DNA of 64,000 bases from Plantago major (Eukaryota; Streptophyta; Magnoliopsida; Lamiales; Plantaginaceae), in assembly GCA_026545765.1 (NCBI GenBank), contig CM048839.1:53738677-53802676 (forward strand). The letters are read 5' to 3'. Position 1 is the first letter of the stretch; each line of letters opens with the position of its first letter. The translations under genes were made by a program, and so were the position numbers. The notes beneath the pieces are model-generated. The model was not told the DNA's origin. It worked only from the letters and a program-made list of their open reading frames with translations, and searched no databases. Below, in pieces: positions 43,971 to 55,341 of this stretch.

Positions 43971-45419
43971 TGTTGGTCCAGATGACGGCAAAGTAAAAGA
44001 CTCGGGGGTGGGGGGGGGGGGTGAACAGTCTTTTAAAACTTTTTTCGATAAAACAGCTTTAAAGTCAAGTTATCGATACTTATAATCGTAATAGCGGAAG
44101 TCTTTCCGATAAGTGCACGTTTTCAAGAAGCCAAGAAAGTGTAAATCACTATGAGTAAATAAAGGCGTAAAGAAAGTGCGTAAAATAACACAAGATCTTT
44201 ATAATGGTATCCAAGGTATGTAATTCTTCAACTAATACACTTCGGCCTTTCTCATATCTAGAATCCACTAAGACAGATAATTGAGTTCACCTTACAAATA
44301 TCTTCTCTCGATTCCTAAACACACTAGGTTCCCAACCAAGTGTCCCCCCTGAGTTCTTCCCCGTCTTTCCCAGCCAAGTACTTCCTCTACTCAGAACCTT
44401 TAACCTTGGAGTTATTCCTTAGTTTCCCAAACTAAGTACTTCCTCTACTCCACGCCTTTTTCTGGTATTGGTTAAGAAGAGTTTATCAGATTGGTAGATT
44501 AATAACTTCCACAGTTATGTAATACTACCTTCTAGAACAAGAGTCACTTAACACACTTGGACAGTGTGTGGTGATATGTTATTTTGTGACCAAAGTCTAT
44601 GTTCTTTGTTCAGGAGAATGAATATCTTAGCAAGTCGCAACAGTGCTTCAATTCAACTCCTTCACAACAGACATAGCTTGTTAAGGATCAGGACACTTAG
44701 AACTTTCGTGCTACTTAGAATCAGGAGCTTGGTCACAACTGTAAGCTTTGAGTAAGTAGAGAAGGCTTGTATGCTTGAGTGTAAGATAAGAAATTCAGTC
44801 GCTCAAGTGTGTGTTTTCAAGCATTCTAAGTGGTGATATATATAGTTGAAAATCAAGCCGTTTGAATTACTATACGTTAGGCTATTGAGATTCAAACTAC
44901 AAATAATACGTTGATAGTACGCAGCGTAACTTTTGTCTCTTTGTTCGTAGATAAAGCTTTTGCTCAATGAGTTCGTGAATGGCATTAAATGCACGCATTA
45001 TCTTTTGTCCTCACAGTAAACGAACTATGCATGCTTTCGAGGTCAGACGCCGCTATCGAAACTCCCAAATTTTCGTAAACTAAGGAAAACATCGCTTCTC
45101 CGTAAATATTGTTTTCACTAAGTTATCTTTTGCATATGGTTTCTGAGGCAAAATTCATTAGTCTTCGGTAATCTTGTGCAGTCTTCATATCTTCAGATAG
45201 TTGAGCTCTTTCTGCTGGATGCCTTCTTCATGGTCTTCTTCATGGATATAAAATTACATTCAGAGACCTAACACCCAATACAAGATTTACTAGACTAATC
45301 ATACTAAGTATACTTCCTCTTTTACAATGTTCAAGTGAACCAAGAGTACTAGATACCTTTCTGAACTAAGGTAAGTCATTATTGTGTACTGATCAAAACT
45401 AAACAAATATTTCCTAACA
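43971..45419 (-). repeat. Solo LTR of the SIRE-like family inside CACTA copy 2
   Basis: Begins TGTTGGTCCAGATGACGG and ends TTTCCTAACA, matching the LTRs at 10601, 35710 and 53515. Target duplication TATGA is present on both sides (43966-43970 and 45420-45424). No internal retrotransposon sequence accompanies it, so it is a solo LTR left by recombination between the two LTRs of a former full element. Length 1449 bp; it has a longer G-run (about ten, near 44020) and is diverged from the other LTRs, so it is an older insertion or another subfamily. Confidence 0.88.
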
Positions 45420-45789
45420 TATGACTATCATGACCCTCCCGCTCCTCTGACTCATAGTAAATCAAAAATACTTGGTATTATTAACAACTAACTAGTTATA
45501 TACATAATCTACCCCTACACACATTCTTACTCATAATAAATCACAAAGACTTGGTATTATCAACAACTAACTATATATATACATAATCTACCCTACTCAC
45601 ATACCTTCGACGTCCTCGTCTATGGTTAACTCTACATACTGGTCCAACTCATGCAGCTATATGAACTCATCAGGATCCTCTATAGGAGTTTTTGCTTGTT
45701 CATCGACAACCTCTTTTTGGTACGAGTTGGTAATCGAGTCGTCTTTCTCAACGTACTCCACTTTGGAGCGGTCATGTATAGGTATCGAA

Positions 45790-46320
45790 CTAACTAGTCC
45801 GCCTTATCGCGTTTCTTGCTTGTATATTCAAGAAACACCACTTGGCGTGCATGAGTCGGCAAGATAAATGGTTCGTACTTAGTACGGTACCTCCTCATAT
45901 GGTTTATATCAACTATTTCATACTGCTCATTCTTCTTCGTACCAAGTGGAGTAGGATCATACAAGTTAACATCAAACAGAAAGGTTATTTTCAAGGGCAA
46001 ACCAGGATATTCAAGGCGCACTATTTGCTTCAGCTTCCCGTAGAAATCATACAAATCAGCTGCTTCTAAATCGTGCCCCCGACACACACCCCAGAATTTC
46101 TTGTAGCCATGGCCGTGTTAGAGTCAACCGTGTGGAACCTAAGGCCATTGACTATGTAAGATGAGAACGTGAAGACCTTTCTCAGATGGTCCTCCGCTAG
46201 AGCTATTAAGTAAGGACATGTGACGTTGTTGGCAGGATCTCGGACATACTCCTTGAACCAATCTGGAAATTCTGATTCCAACTTCTCTTCAAGGTGTCCT
46301 TCAATGGTATCATCTGCCAT
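45790..46320 (-). pseudogene. CACTA transposase fragment, DUF4216 region, copy 2
   Basis: Two overlapping frames replace the single frame of copy 1: 46066-46320 with VFTFSSYIVNGLRFHT and 45794-46087 with DLYDFYGKLKQIVRLEYPG. The break lies near 46070, where copy 1 reads TATTGCCCCCTGACAC and this copy TCGTGCCCCCGACAC; the lost T sits in a CTG triplet. Confidence 0.8.
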
Positions 46321-46509
46321 CGTTGGATTCTTCTTTTGGCAACGCTCTTTGAAAACGCTGTGGACATGATGATATGATTAAATACTAGTTAGGATTATAG
46401 TGAGAAGTTCAATTTTAGCTGCTTTTAATAAGAAAGGTACTCACCCAACAAATATCACCATATATTTGTCAACATCAAAGACAATTGTGAGGACATAATA
46501 TCGAATCGC

Positions 46510-47230
46510 CTTCACTCCTTGTCCGTCAGCCATTCTTTCTTAGCTTGTCCCATAGATCTCCCTGAGACCCTAAACATTGAAATGGCAACGTTATCATCCT
46601 CTTGAACTTCGAATGTGTCTGCCTTTGTCGGGATGTGGTCCTCAAAGTAATAGGAGCAGAAGGTTGCAGTTTCCTCTCGAACGTACGCATTGACAACCGA
46701 TCCTTCAGGTCTACCTTTGTTCTCGACATATTTCTTCAATTTTCCTAACTACCTGTAATACATATTCGGTAAGAAAGTGTAACTAGGAAAATTCGACATT
46801 TTAAGTACATGATTGCAATTATTTCACACCTCTCGAATGGATACATCGATCGACATCGAATCGTCCAAAGAAGGCTCACTTCATATGGAAGGTGAACCGC
46901 AAGTGCTCCATAGAATCAAAGAATCTCGTGGAAAGATACGCCGAGCTTAGAATCAATGGTATGTTGCTTTCAAGATTTGCTAACACTTGATCGTAAACCA
47001 CCCTTGTGCATAAATTCTTGAAAAATAAGCTCAGCTCGATGAGAGCGATCCAGACAGGTTTAGGTAGCAGTTCTCGAAATGCAACCGGGATAAGTCTCTC
47101 CATGAACACATGACAGTCGTGGCTCTTTACTCCAAACATCTTTGTCTTCCTCAAATCCACACCGCCCAATTTCGAGGCGTAAGTGTCGGGGAATTTCAAT
47201 GCCTTCACCCAATCAAACAGTATTGACCTA
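46510..47230 (-). pseudogene. CACTA transposase fragment, DUF4218 region, copy 2
   Basis: A 110-residue frame (46876-47208) begins VKALKFPDTYASKLGGVDLR and continues with KTKMFGVKSHDCHVFMERLI and a PVAFRELLPKP segment, the typical DUF4218 start (DCH motif included). The frame is better preserved than in copy 1. The lower part (46512-46739) carries KNKGRPEGSVVNAYVREETA and TFCSYYFEDH. Confidence 0.8.
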
Positions 47231-47232
47231 GA

Positions 47233-47712
47233 TTAGGTCAATACATCATATGCAGGGATACCATTCTCCCACAGCTCAATCAGCTCCTTGATTAGGGGTT
47301 GCAAGAAGACATCCAGCTTCATTGCCGGATCTTTTGGCCCAGGCACCAACACGGTCAAGAACATGAATGGTTCCTTCATGCACTCACCTGGGGAGGGCAA
47401 AGCAGTTGTGTGAGCATCATCGTAACAAAAGTACTTTCGTTCACTTCCAAACGGGTTAAAACCATCCGTACAGAGCCCCAATCGTACACTTCTAGACTCG
47501 ACTGCAAACTACGGATATGTCTTGTCAAACTCTTTCCATGCTGGTGAGTCTGATGGATGCTCCATTCTACCCTCTGCATCTTCCGGGATTACTCTCTCCT
47601 TGTGCCACAACATTTTATAGGCACAATAGATTATGCACATATCCGGACAACAGTCTATGGTTACCATAGACAACCCCAACCCCCGCATCTTTTTCTTCGC
47701 TTGGTAAAAGTT
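47233..47712 (-). pseudogene. CACTA transposase fragment, Transposase_21 core, copy 2
   Basis: Frames 47233-47481 and 47376-47883 cover GLCTDGFNPFGSERKY, VPGPKDPAMKLDVFLQPLIK and GRMEHPSDSPAWKEFDK. Relative to copy 1 about 150 bases are missing around 47620, removing the CKFYGKDRYK to MWYFPLAPRL segment, so the core is not functional. The empty target of the hAT-like MITE of copy 1 is at about 47713-47720. Confidence 0.8.
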
Positions 47713-48355
47713 TGTGGGTACTAGGTTTGGTTCAGGGCAAAACTCCGATAACAGTTTTACGGTGTTATTGAAGCTCACTTTAGATTGGCCACCCTCGGCC
47801 TTACAACTCATTAGCCGAGACAACAAAGACAACACGGTGTGCTTCTCACACCCCGGCCAAATTGGCTTCTTCGCTAATTCCAACAGTCAAAGAATGCCTG
47901 ATCCTCGGGATTCGGTGGCTTCTCCACATCACCCTCGGTTCCAGTGGTACTAGTGTCCATAAACTCTGGGCTGGCAGCATTAAACACCATTTCTTCGACC
48001 CGGTCATGAAAAGCATCATATTTAGATGTACTTTGAGTTGCTCATTTTTTCTCTTCCTTCCACACTGCCTAAATTGCCCATATGACATGAACGGTGTTGC
48101 TTCCTCACCATGATGATTCCATACCTCATACGGAGGCACGAATCCGTTACGTTTCAAGTGCTCGAGTACCGTTGTAGGAGGAAAATATTGTTTGTTTCTG
48201 CATTTGTTCAATTTGCAAGGGCACTTTAATAACCTCGCTATGTAAGCCGTTGTGTAAGAGCAAATGCGATGAAGGCTTCAACCCCTTCCACAAAACTAGA
48301 TTGAACTCTGCCATTAACAGTACGACAGTACATCCATGAACGATCGGGATTCAAT
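47713..48355 (-). pseudogene. CACTA transposase N-terminal region, copy 2
   Basis: Matches 3107-3760. Visible pieces are a DRSWM-like start near 48340, NLVLWKGLKPSSHLL-type sequence, KCPCKLNKC, VLEHLKRNGFVPPYEVWNHH, and, near 47770-47830, SKVSFNNTVKLLSEFCPEPN, then LVPTNFYQAKKKMRGLG leading into the core. A frame change occurs near 48210. Confidence 0.8.
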
Positions 48356-49079
48356 TGGATGATTAACTTGACACGTCTGAATTTATTAGATTTATAACTA
48401 TACGCATTACGTATTGAATTTCAACTCAATTCCAATTCCTGGCTATAATTGCATTGTTAATTATAAAACATTCCAAATTTCATGAATTACATGTATTTTA
48501 CTTATAAAGTTTTTTTTTATAAATTTCAAATTTCCATTACAATTACGAATTATAAATTAAAACAGTACGTAGTAATTCTTTCTAAGTTAATACGAGCCAA
48601 TTATACTACAACCACCAAAATCACTAAATCTAAATGGTCTCCAAAAACTCATCCAAATCTCACTAATCCTACTACAAACATCAATTAAATACCATACATA
48701 CTTACAAACATCCTAGTGTGATACTAACAAATTAATTTCACAATTAATGAATCAATTGCACAACCTCAAGCTTAACCCACTACTTAATATAAGCTAAACT
48801 AGCTAGTAGATGAGTCTAAAAACATACAATTGCTCAAAATTAGCAGAAATCACAAATTTAGAAAAGTAAGGGTTTTAGATTAATACCTTCAATTACGGGA
48901 AAAATAGCCGAAGAAGGATGAAATTGAAGGGCCACCCGAGTTCCTTGTTGAACGAGCTTCTAAAAGAGTCCAAGATTGGTCGGAATGGTCGAGTTTTGAT
49001 CGGAGTTGGATTTGGGTAAAATGGGGAAGGAGCAGAAAAGAAGCGTAATGTTTTGGGGAAAAGAAGGGCGATCGCCTGC

Positions 49080-49448
49080 TTTTAATACTCGCTTAACGGA
49101 TGGGCTATCCATCGCTACGTTAGTTTATTTAATTTTATTTTTTAAATTGTTTTTTTAGCGATGGATAATCTATCCGTCGTTAAATTACTTCATTTTTTTA
49201 AAATTCAATAGTCAACAAAACATGGCGACGGATAGATTATCCGTCGCTATTTAGAGACGAATTATTCTATCCATCTCTAAATAGTGACAGATTCTATCCG
49301 TCGCTAAATAGCGACGGACACAACGACGGAATAGCAACGGATAGAGAAACGCTCTATCCGTCACTAAAGTTTACCGATTGGTCGCTAAATAACGACGGAT
49401 AGAATCCGTCGCCCCTTTCCGTCGCTAAATAGCATAATTCTTGTATTG
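49080..49448 (-). repeat. Right terminal and subterminal repeats of CACTA copy 2
   Basis: About 370 bp of alternating CGACGGATA and TATCCGTCGCTA motifs, several forming perfect inverted pairs (for example 49224-49247), ending in TTCTTGTATTG. It is about 250 bp longer than the same end of copy 1. Confidence 0.82.
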
Positions 49449-49605
49449 TCGAGTAGTAAATCTTATTTAATCTAATACAATATAACATTAAATCATGTTT
49501 ATTATGTTCTCAATTTTTTTAAAAATATGAACGCAAGTGATTACTATTTTCATGTGAAATTTAAAATTCAGGAGGGAGAGAATATGAAACCGACTACAGT
49601 AAAAA
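49449..49605. repeat. Segment shared with 4584-4735
   Basis: Continues the similarity between the two CACTA copies beyond the terminus; ends near GAATATGAAACCGACTACAG. No coding potential. Confidence 0.75.
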
Positions 49606-50446
49606 TTCAAAACCATTTGAAACTAAGCGCCAAAACCATTATGGACAAATATTCCAAATAATTCCAATATCCCCGGATCATCCTCGCTATTTCTCCATTC
49701 TCTCAACGAACTGTCACCCAAGTTCTCGCAGTAACTCGCTAAAATTTTCGATATTTTACTTAACTCTCAAGGAGCCACCGGTTTAGAAATCTTAGGTACA
49801 TGTAATGAATTGATTCTGGTCTTGCCATTTGTATACATGGATAGAATTTTTGATGATTCTATCTAGTTTGCAATCCCACAACCCAGAATTATCATATCAT
49901 ACCCATACCTGAATTATTTGGTATGCATCCTTCATGGTCATCGAAGTTCATTTTTGTGTTTTAAATTAGCAATGTGCTGCTGCCGTCTCTTCCAGATGGT
50001 ACTGATCAAGATGTAAACAAACCGCAAAGGTATTGTTGTATCTTTTGTAATTTCAGACCTGAGCACGATTTGTCTTTGCCATGTTTTAGTTATATTGTTC
50101 GCTAGTAAAGATGTTAGATGGCTTTGTTTAGGAGATTCGTTAGTTAGTTTATTTCGATGAGGTGTTTAGCTTAAGCTAGATTAGTTATTTTTCAGTAGTT
50201 ATAGTTGGTGTAGATCTTCAAATCAGTCAATAGCTTAGGATTATCTAACATGTTTATTTCAAACATCGAATAACCTGATATAGGTTTTAAGACTAACAGT
50301 TACATACTTACATTTGATGTGTTTGTTGTACTATTGGCAACAAGTTACAATTACGACTTCATAGTTCATAGGTTGTTGTGTTTTGAATGTCGATTTGAAT
50401 TTGGCGTATTTGACTTGATTCAACAGGCGCTTTGCACAGTCTGGAG
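49606..50446. other. Non-coding DNA between CACTA copy 2 and a copia element
   Basis: No gene can be supported. A short frame near 49970-50035 (LPSLPDGTDQDVNKPQ, followed by GGTATTG, a possible donor) might be an exon, but no partner was found. Confidence 0.4.
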
Positions 50447-50910
50447 TGTTGGGTTTTTTAAGCGTTTACGGATATCAAGGTGCCCAGAAACAATTAATTT
50501 TACACAACGGAATAACTCGAATTTTATTCAATATAAACTAGTACTATTTTGGTACAAAGACTCAAAGACTATTGACTCACACTAGAGCTACTGCTCTTTA
50601 GTACTCACTCTTTTCACTCTCTTTTAATTCTTTTTTACTCACTTTTGCTTCTGCACTCTACATCAAACAACACAAGCAAACTAATATTTATATACCTCCT
50701 AAGTCGGTTAGCATAGCTAAACTCATTTCTCCATGTTGCCGTCATTCTCGTAACTTCTAGCCGTCATTCTCGACCTTTCTTGTTTCTTCAATTGCTTTCT
50801 TATTCCAACTTGGTCCCTCTAGAATTTTCTCTAAGTCCTTTATTTTTTCATTTCATTTCTAGGTCCCTCTAGATTCTTCTATTTATAAATTGAGCTTAAT
50901 ATTTTCAACA
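50447..50910 (-). repeat. 3' LTR of the truncated copia element
   Basis: On the minus strand it starts TGTTGAAAATATTAAGCTC and ends AACCCAACA. A TATA-like TATATAAATATTAG segment lies near 50682-50695. Directly upstream on the minus strand is the purine tract TTAAGGGAGGA (50911-50923), the plus-strand primer site. Confidence 0.85.
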
Positions 50911-50923
50911 TCCTCCCTTAAGC

Positions 50924-52320
50924 TCAATTCTTCAATGTCCTTATGCCGAGCGCCATCTTCAGTCTTCCAAATACGTCATGTTTCAAAGGCTTTGTAAAAA
51001 TGTCCGCAACTTGATCTTCTGATCTACAATATACCAACTCTACTTCATGATTTCCCACGTGCTCCTGGATAAAATGATAGCGTGTGTCAATATGCTTACT
51101 CCTCTCATGAAAAACTGGATTTTCCGCTAATGAAATTGCTGACCTGTTGTCGACATTTATGCCTGTCGGTCCATCTTGTGTGAATCCCAGGAACTTCAGC
51201 AAATTTCTTAGCCATATTGCTTGACACACAGTCGAACTTGTTGTAACGCATCGCTTCACATGTCGATAAAGTCACAATGGCTTGTTTCTTTGATGACCAT
51301 GTAAATGCGGCATCTCCAACATAGAAAAAATATCCGGTGGTGCTTTTCCTTTCATCTAAATCTCTACCCCAGTCGCTATCCGAATAACCGACAAGTCTAA
51401 CTTCTTGATTGGAAGAATAAAATAAACCATCTTTCAACGTACCTTTAATATAGCGTAGGATCCTTTTTGCGGCATTTAGATGCGATTGATACGAGTCTCC
51501 ATGTACCGCCGATTAGTCCAACGCATAAAGAATATCGTGTCTAGTGCAAGTAAGGTACGAGACCGCCACAAGACTTTTGAAGTATGTGATCCACGCGATT
51601 CTCATCATAAGATCTTCTAAATTCTTGTCCGCATTCAATTGGAGTATTTACTGGATTGCATGACTCCATCTTGAATTTCTCCAATATTTGCTTTGCATAA
51701 GCACTCTGGGAGATAAAAATTCCTTCTTTGCTTTACACCACCTCAATTCCGAGGAAATGTGCCATCAAGCCAATATCGGTCATCTCAAACTCCTTGATCA
51801 TACTTTTCTTAAACTTCTCGAACATAGCCTCATTGTTTCCTGTAAAGATCAAATCATCGACATAGAGGCAAACATATAAAATGTTACCGCACCGCCTTTC
51901 TTCATGTATAGTGCATGCTCAGACGGCACTTCAGAAACCCATCCTTCGTAAAATACTCATCGATCCTTGTATTCCATGCTCGAGGAGCTTGCTTAAGCCA
52001 TATAATGCTTTCGAGCTGTAGACTTTATTCTCCGTCCTCCCTCGATGTAGCCTTCGGTCGTTCCACATATATTTCTTCTTGAAGAGATCCGCTCAAGAAA
52101 GCGTACTTTACATCCAATTGATAAATTTTCCAACAGGTTGTGTTGTCATAAGTGAAATAAAGAGTCCGATAGTCTCCAAACGTACACGGAGCAAATAATT
52201 GAGTCGATTCCTTCCTTCCGATAATATCCTTTTGCCACTAACCTTGCTTTTATATCTCCGAACTTCTCCTCGGCATTTTTCTTAGTCTTGTATACCCATT
52301 TGACGCCAATTGCTTTTACG
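50924..52320 (-). pseudogene. Copia reverse transcriptase and RNase H, broken
   Basis: From the top of the interval: a TKKNAEEKFGDIKARLVAKGY piece near 52240-52300 (start of reverse transcriptase), SEHALYMKKGG near 51890-51930, MRFASMSM-type remnants of the active-site region, then RNase H: EVRLVGYSDSDWGRDLDERK and STTGYFFYVGDAAFTWSSKK in 51105-51437, and in another frame SAISLAENPVFHERSKHID, TRYHFIQEHV and DQVADIFTKPLKHD in 50924-51259. The RNase H frame changes near 51240. Only stubs of the YVDD catalytic region can be read. Confidence 0.82.
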
Positions 52321-52326
52321 ACCTTC

Positions 52327-53501
52327 CTAAGTCATTGCCAAATACCAAGTGTCATTTTTCTCGATGGAGTTTATTTCTTCATCCATAGCAGTCCTCCATT
52401 TCTTCTCCAGCGAAGCTTCATCGAATGATACAGGATCAGAATCCATGTAGAAGCACATCATATTCACATCCTCATTTTCTTCTTGTGCTTCTGTTGCTTC
52501 ATAGATATCCCTTAAGCTTCGTGTCCTTCTTGGCATGCACTCAGCTTCATCAACTGGTATAGGAGCTTCTTCTTCACTTTCTTCTCCTTCAACAACTATA
52601 GATTTTCCTTTATCTTGTGGATCTTCCCAATTCCACATTTGATCTTCTTCAAACATGACATCCCGACTTATAATATTCTTCTTTGTTAGTGGATTATATA
52701 ACTTATAACCCATCGTTCTATCTCCATATCCAACAAAAATGCATTTCTCACCTTTGTCGTCAAGCTTGGTCCTTCTGGCCTCCGGGATTTTTGCGTACGC
52801 AATACATCCAAACACTCTCAAATGTGAAACGCCTGGCTTGAACGAACTCCATGCTTCTTCAGGAGTCTTGAACCGTACACTTTTCGTAGGACAACGGTTC
52901 AACAAGTACACGCTCGTTGCTACGGCTTCTGCCCAAAATTCTCGAGGCAAGTTCTTTCCTTTCACCATGCTTCTTGCCATGTCCAATATAGTGCGATTCT
53001 TTCTTTCTGCAACTCCATTCAATCGTATGGCGTAGATCAAGTTAACTGATGTCGAATTCCATGGTCTCTGCAAAATTTCTCGAACATATCCGACGTATAT
53101 TCTCCACCTTGATCGGATCTTAGGACTTTTATACGACAACCACTTTGATTCTCCACCAAGTTCTTAAATTCTTTGAACACTTCAAATACTTCTGATTTTC
53201 TCTTCAAGAAATACACCCACGTCTTTCTAGAAAAATCATCAATGAAAGTAAGGAAGTAATTGTTACCTCCGAGAGATGCGGGCTTTAGTGGACCACAAAC
53301 ATCTGTGTGCACTATCTCCAATGGACGTGATGCTCGCCATCTCTTTTCCTTCGAGAAACTCGGCCTATGATGCTTTCCAAGAATGCATCCTTCACATACT
53401 TCATTCGGGTGATCGATATGAGGCAGACCTTTCACCATATTCTTAGCAGACAACAACTTCAGGCCTCCAAAGTTTAAATGTCCAAACCGCAAATGCCACA
53501 A
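52327..53501 (-). pseudogene. Copia integrase (two long frames, one frameshift)
   Basis: A frame of 154 residues (53037-53501) has WHLRFGHLNFGGLKLLS, the zinc-binding HHCC-type segment with CEGCILGKHHRPSF, then the catalytic core: HTDVCGPLKPASLGGNNYF, LTFIDDFSRKTWVYFLK and [19 protein letters not shown] second frame (52327-53139, 270 residues) continues [18 protein letters not shown] and [19 protein letters not shown], then [16 protein letters not shown], and an acidic linker. A frameshift at about 53030 falls at the expected QQNG motif and joins them. The catalytic Asp-Asp-Glu positions are visible. Confidence 0.88.
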
Positions 53502-53514
53502 CCATGACTCATCT

Positions 53515-55227
53515 TGTTAGATATTTTGGTTAGAATATCTGTTTAGATTTTGTTCAGCAACATGATGACTTATCTTAGTCTCAGAAAGGTAATTAGCACT
53601 CTTGGTTCACTTGAACATTGTAAAAGAGGAAACCCACTAAGTATGATAGTCTAGCTAATCTTGTATAGGATGATAGGTCTCAAATTGTAATTTTTATTTT
53701 ATGAAGAGAAGACCAAGTAGAAGACATCCAAGCAGAAAGCTCAACAAATATTGAAGACTAGAAGAAAACTGCACAAGATTACTGAATCTGTTATTCAGAT
53801 ATCTTAGCCAGATATCTTGTAGACGCAAACAGTTTCAAATAAACTGTGTCACAAGAGATATCTGAGAAATGAGATATATATCTGAAGACAAGGAAAGTGT
53901 CCACAGATATCTATTCTCAGATACCTTGAGCGTTAAACTCGTTTCTGAAAAAGAAACATATATTGCAAACAAAGTTGTTTCAATAAATAACAAGTGGTAT
54001 CTGAAGAATGAAGATAAGGATATGCAAAATCAGACAACAAGTCTAGTCTCTGATACAAAGCATATTTCCGTTGACACTACAGGACAAAAAGTATAGTACA
54101 ATGCATTTAATGCACGGACAGAGATGTCTGAGTAAAAGCAACGGCAACTTCTGAGAAGAAGACAAAACCTGCTACAGTACTATACACAGATATCGATAGT
54201 TTGAATTTGTGCCTAACGGATACTATTCAAACGGCACTCAAATTCATCTATAAATATCAACACTTAGACAACTTGAGAGAACACACGGAACACAACTCAG
54301 AACACTGAATACGCTGAAACTTACGATCTCTGATCTTACTCTCTCAAAGCATCTTACTTATTATCAAAGCTTTCTGTTGCGACTAAAGCTTGTGATCTTA
54401 AGTAAACACTGAAGTTCTAAGTGTCCTGATCCTAAACAAGCAAAGCTATCTGTGAAGGAGTTGAATCAAAAGATCAACTATCTAAGATTCATTCTCTTGA
54501 ATGTAAATCATAAGACTGGGTCAAGAAATCGAACTAGATACCATACGTAGAAAGTGTATTAAGTAACTTAGTTCACGGAGCTATCTGAATAACTGAAAAG
54601 TTATTAAGACGCTCATCTGACAACTCAAACCGAAACCAACACCAAAACCGGCGTGGAGTACAGGAAGTACTTAGTTTGAAAAATCAAGGAATAACTCCAA
54701 AGTTACCGGAGTATAGGAAGTACTTGATTTGGGAAACTAAGGAATAACTCCAAGGTTACTGAGTATAGGAAGTACTTAGCTTGGGAAGCTAGGGAACAAC
54801 TCAAAGGTTTCTGAGTATAGGAAGTACTTGGCTGAAGAAGCTAGGGAACAACTCAGGGGGAACTTTTGGTTGGAAACCAATTGTTCAGAATCTTAGAATA
54901 GGATTTTTGTAAGGTTATCTCAATTATCTGTTCTAGTGAATTCTAGGTCTCTAATAAGACCAAAGTGGATTAGTTGGAGGATTACGCCACCTCCAGATAC
55001 CACTATACTTGCTGTGTCTCTTACATTTCTGTATTTATACTTCAGCAACATACACACACTTATTAACTGTTTCTACACTTATCTTTATTAAGTCTTCCGC
55101 ACTCTGATTCTAAGTATCAGATATCGATTCAGATATCTGAGAAATATTTGTTATCGACAAAAGTTTTAAAAGACTATTCACCCCCCCCCCCCTCTAGTCT
55201 TTTACTTTGCCGTTATCTGGACCAACA
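53515..55227 (+). repeat. 5' LTR of the plus-strand SIRE-like element
   Basis: Starts TGTTAGATATTTTGG and ends TTATCTGGACCAACA; 1713 bp, longer than its relatives (about 1.4 kb). TATA box TCTATAAATATC at about 54247-54258. Between 54650 and 54860 are four tandem units of about 60 bp with AGTATAGGAAGTACTTAG; the other LTRs have two or three. Between 53790 and 54200, and near the end, the motif AGATATCT recurs. A C-run of 12 is present at about 55181-55192. Confidence 0.9.
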
Positions 55228-55229
55228 AG

Positions 55230-55241
55230 TGGTATCAGAGC
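55230..55241 (+). promoter_or_regulatory. Primer binding site (initiator Met-tRNA type)
   Basis: TGGTATCAGAGC, two bases after the LTR, identical to the plant consensus. Confidence 0.92.
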
Positions 55242-55341
55242 AGGAGGTTCACCAAATTTTCCCAGACCGAACCTAGATCCCAGATAGGTGAAGGAACTTT
55301 GTCCATTTTTTTGGACTATTTAATTTGTGTGTTAAGTGCGT

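Larger units (their letters stand above)
42215..49448 (-). mobile_element. CACTA (En/Spm) DNA transposon, copy 2, both ends present
   Basis: Left end CACTACAAAAAAACA at 42215; right end TTCTTGTATTG at 49438-49448, one base off the perfect inverted repeat. Long subterminal regions of CGACGGATA-type repeats occupy both ends. The transposase lies on the minus strand from about 48355 down to 42850 and is interrupted by a solo LTR at 43971-45419. Outer trinucleotides ATG and TCG do not match as the 3-bp target duplication expected of CACTA elements, and the right flank is shared with copy 1, so this site probably derives from a duplication rather than a fresh insertion. Confidence 0.88.
50447..53514 (-). 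mobile_element. Ty1-copia retrotransposon, minus strand, 5' part missing
   Basis: A 464-bp 3' LTR (50447-50910), a purine tract, and pol domains RNase H, reverse transcriptase and integrase read on the minus strand. At 53514, in the gag-pre-integrase region, the sequence stops where the LTR of the plus-strand SIRE-like element begins, so the missing 5' half may continue beyond the window. The short LTR and pol sequence differ from the SIRE-like family, so it is a separate lineage. Confidence 0.88.

Noticed and set aside
52739..53035. A 98-residue plus-strand open frame
   Set aside because: It lies exactly antisense to a well-supported copia integrase frame, so it is a shadow.
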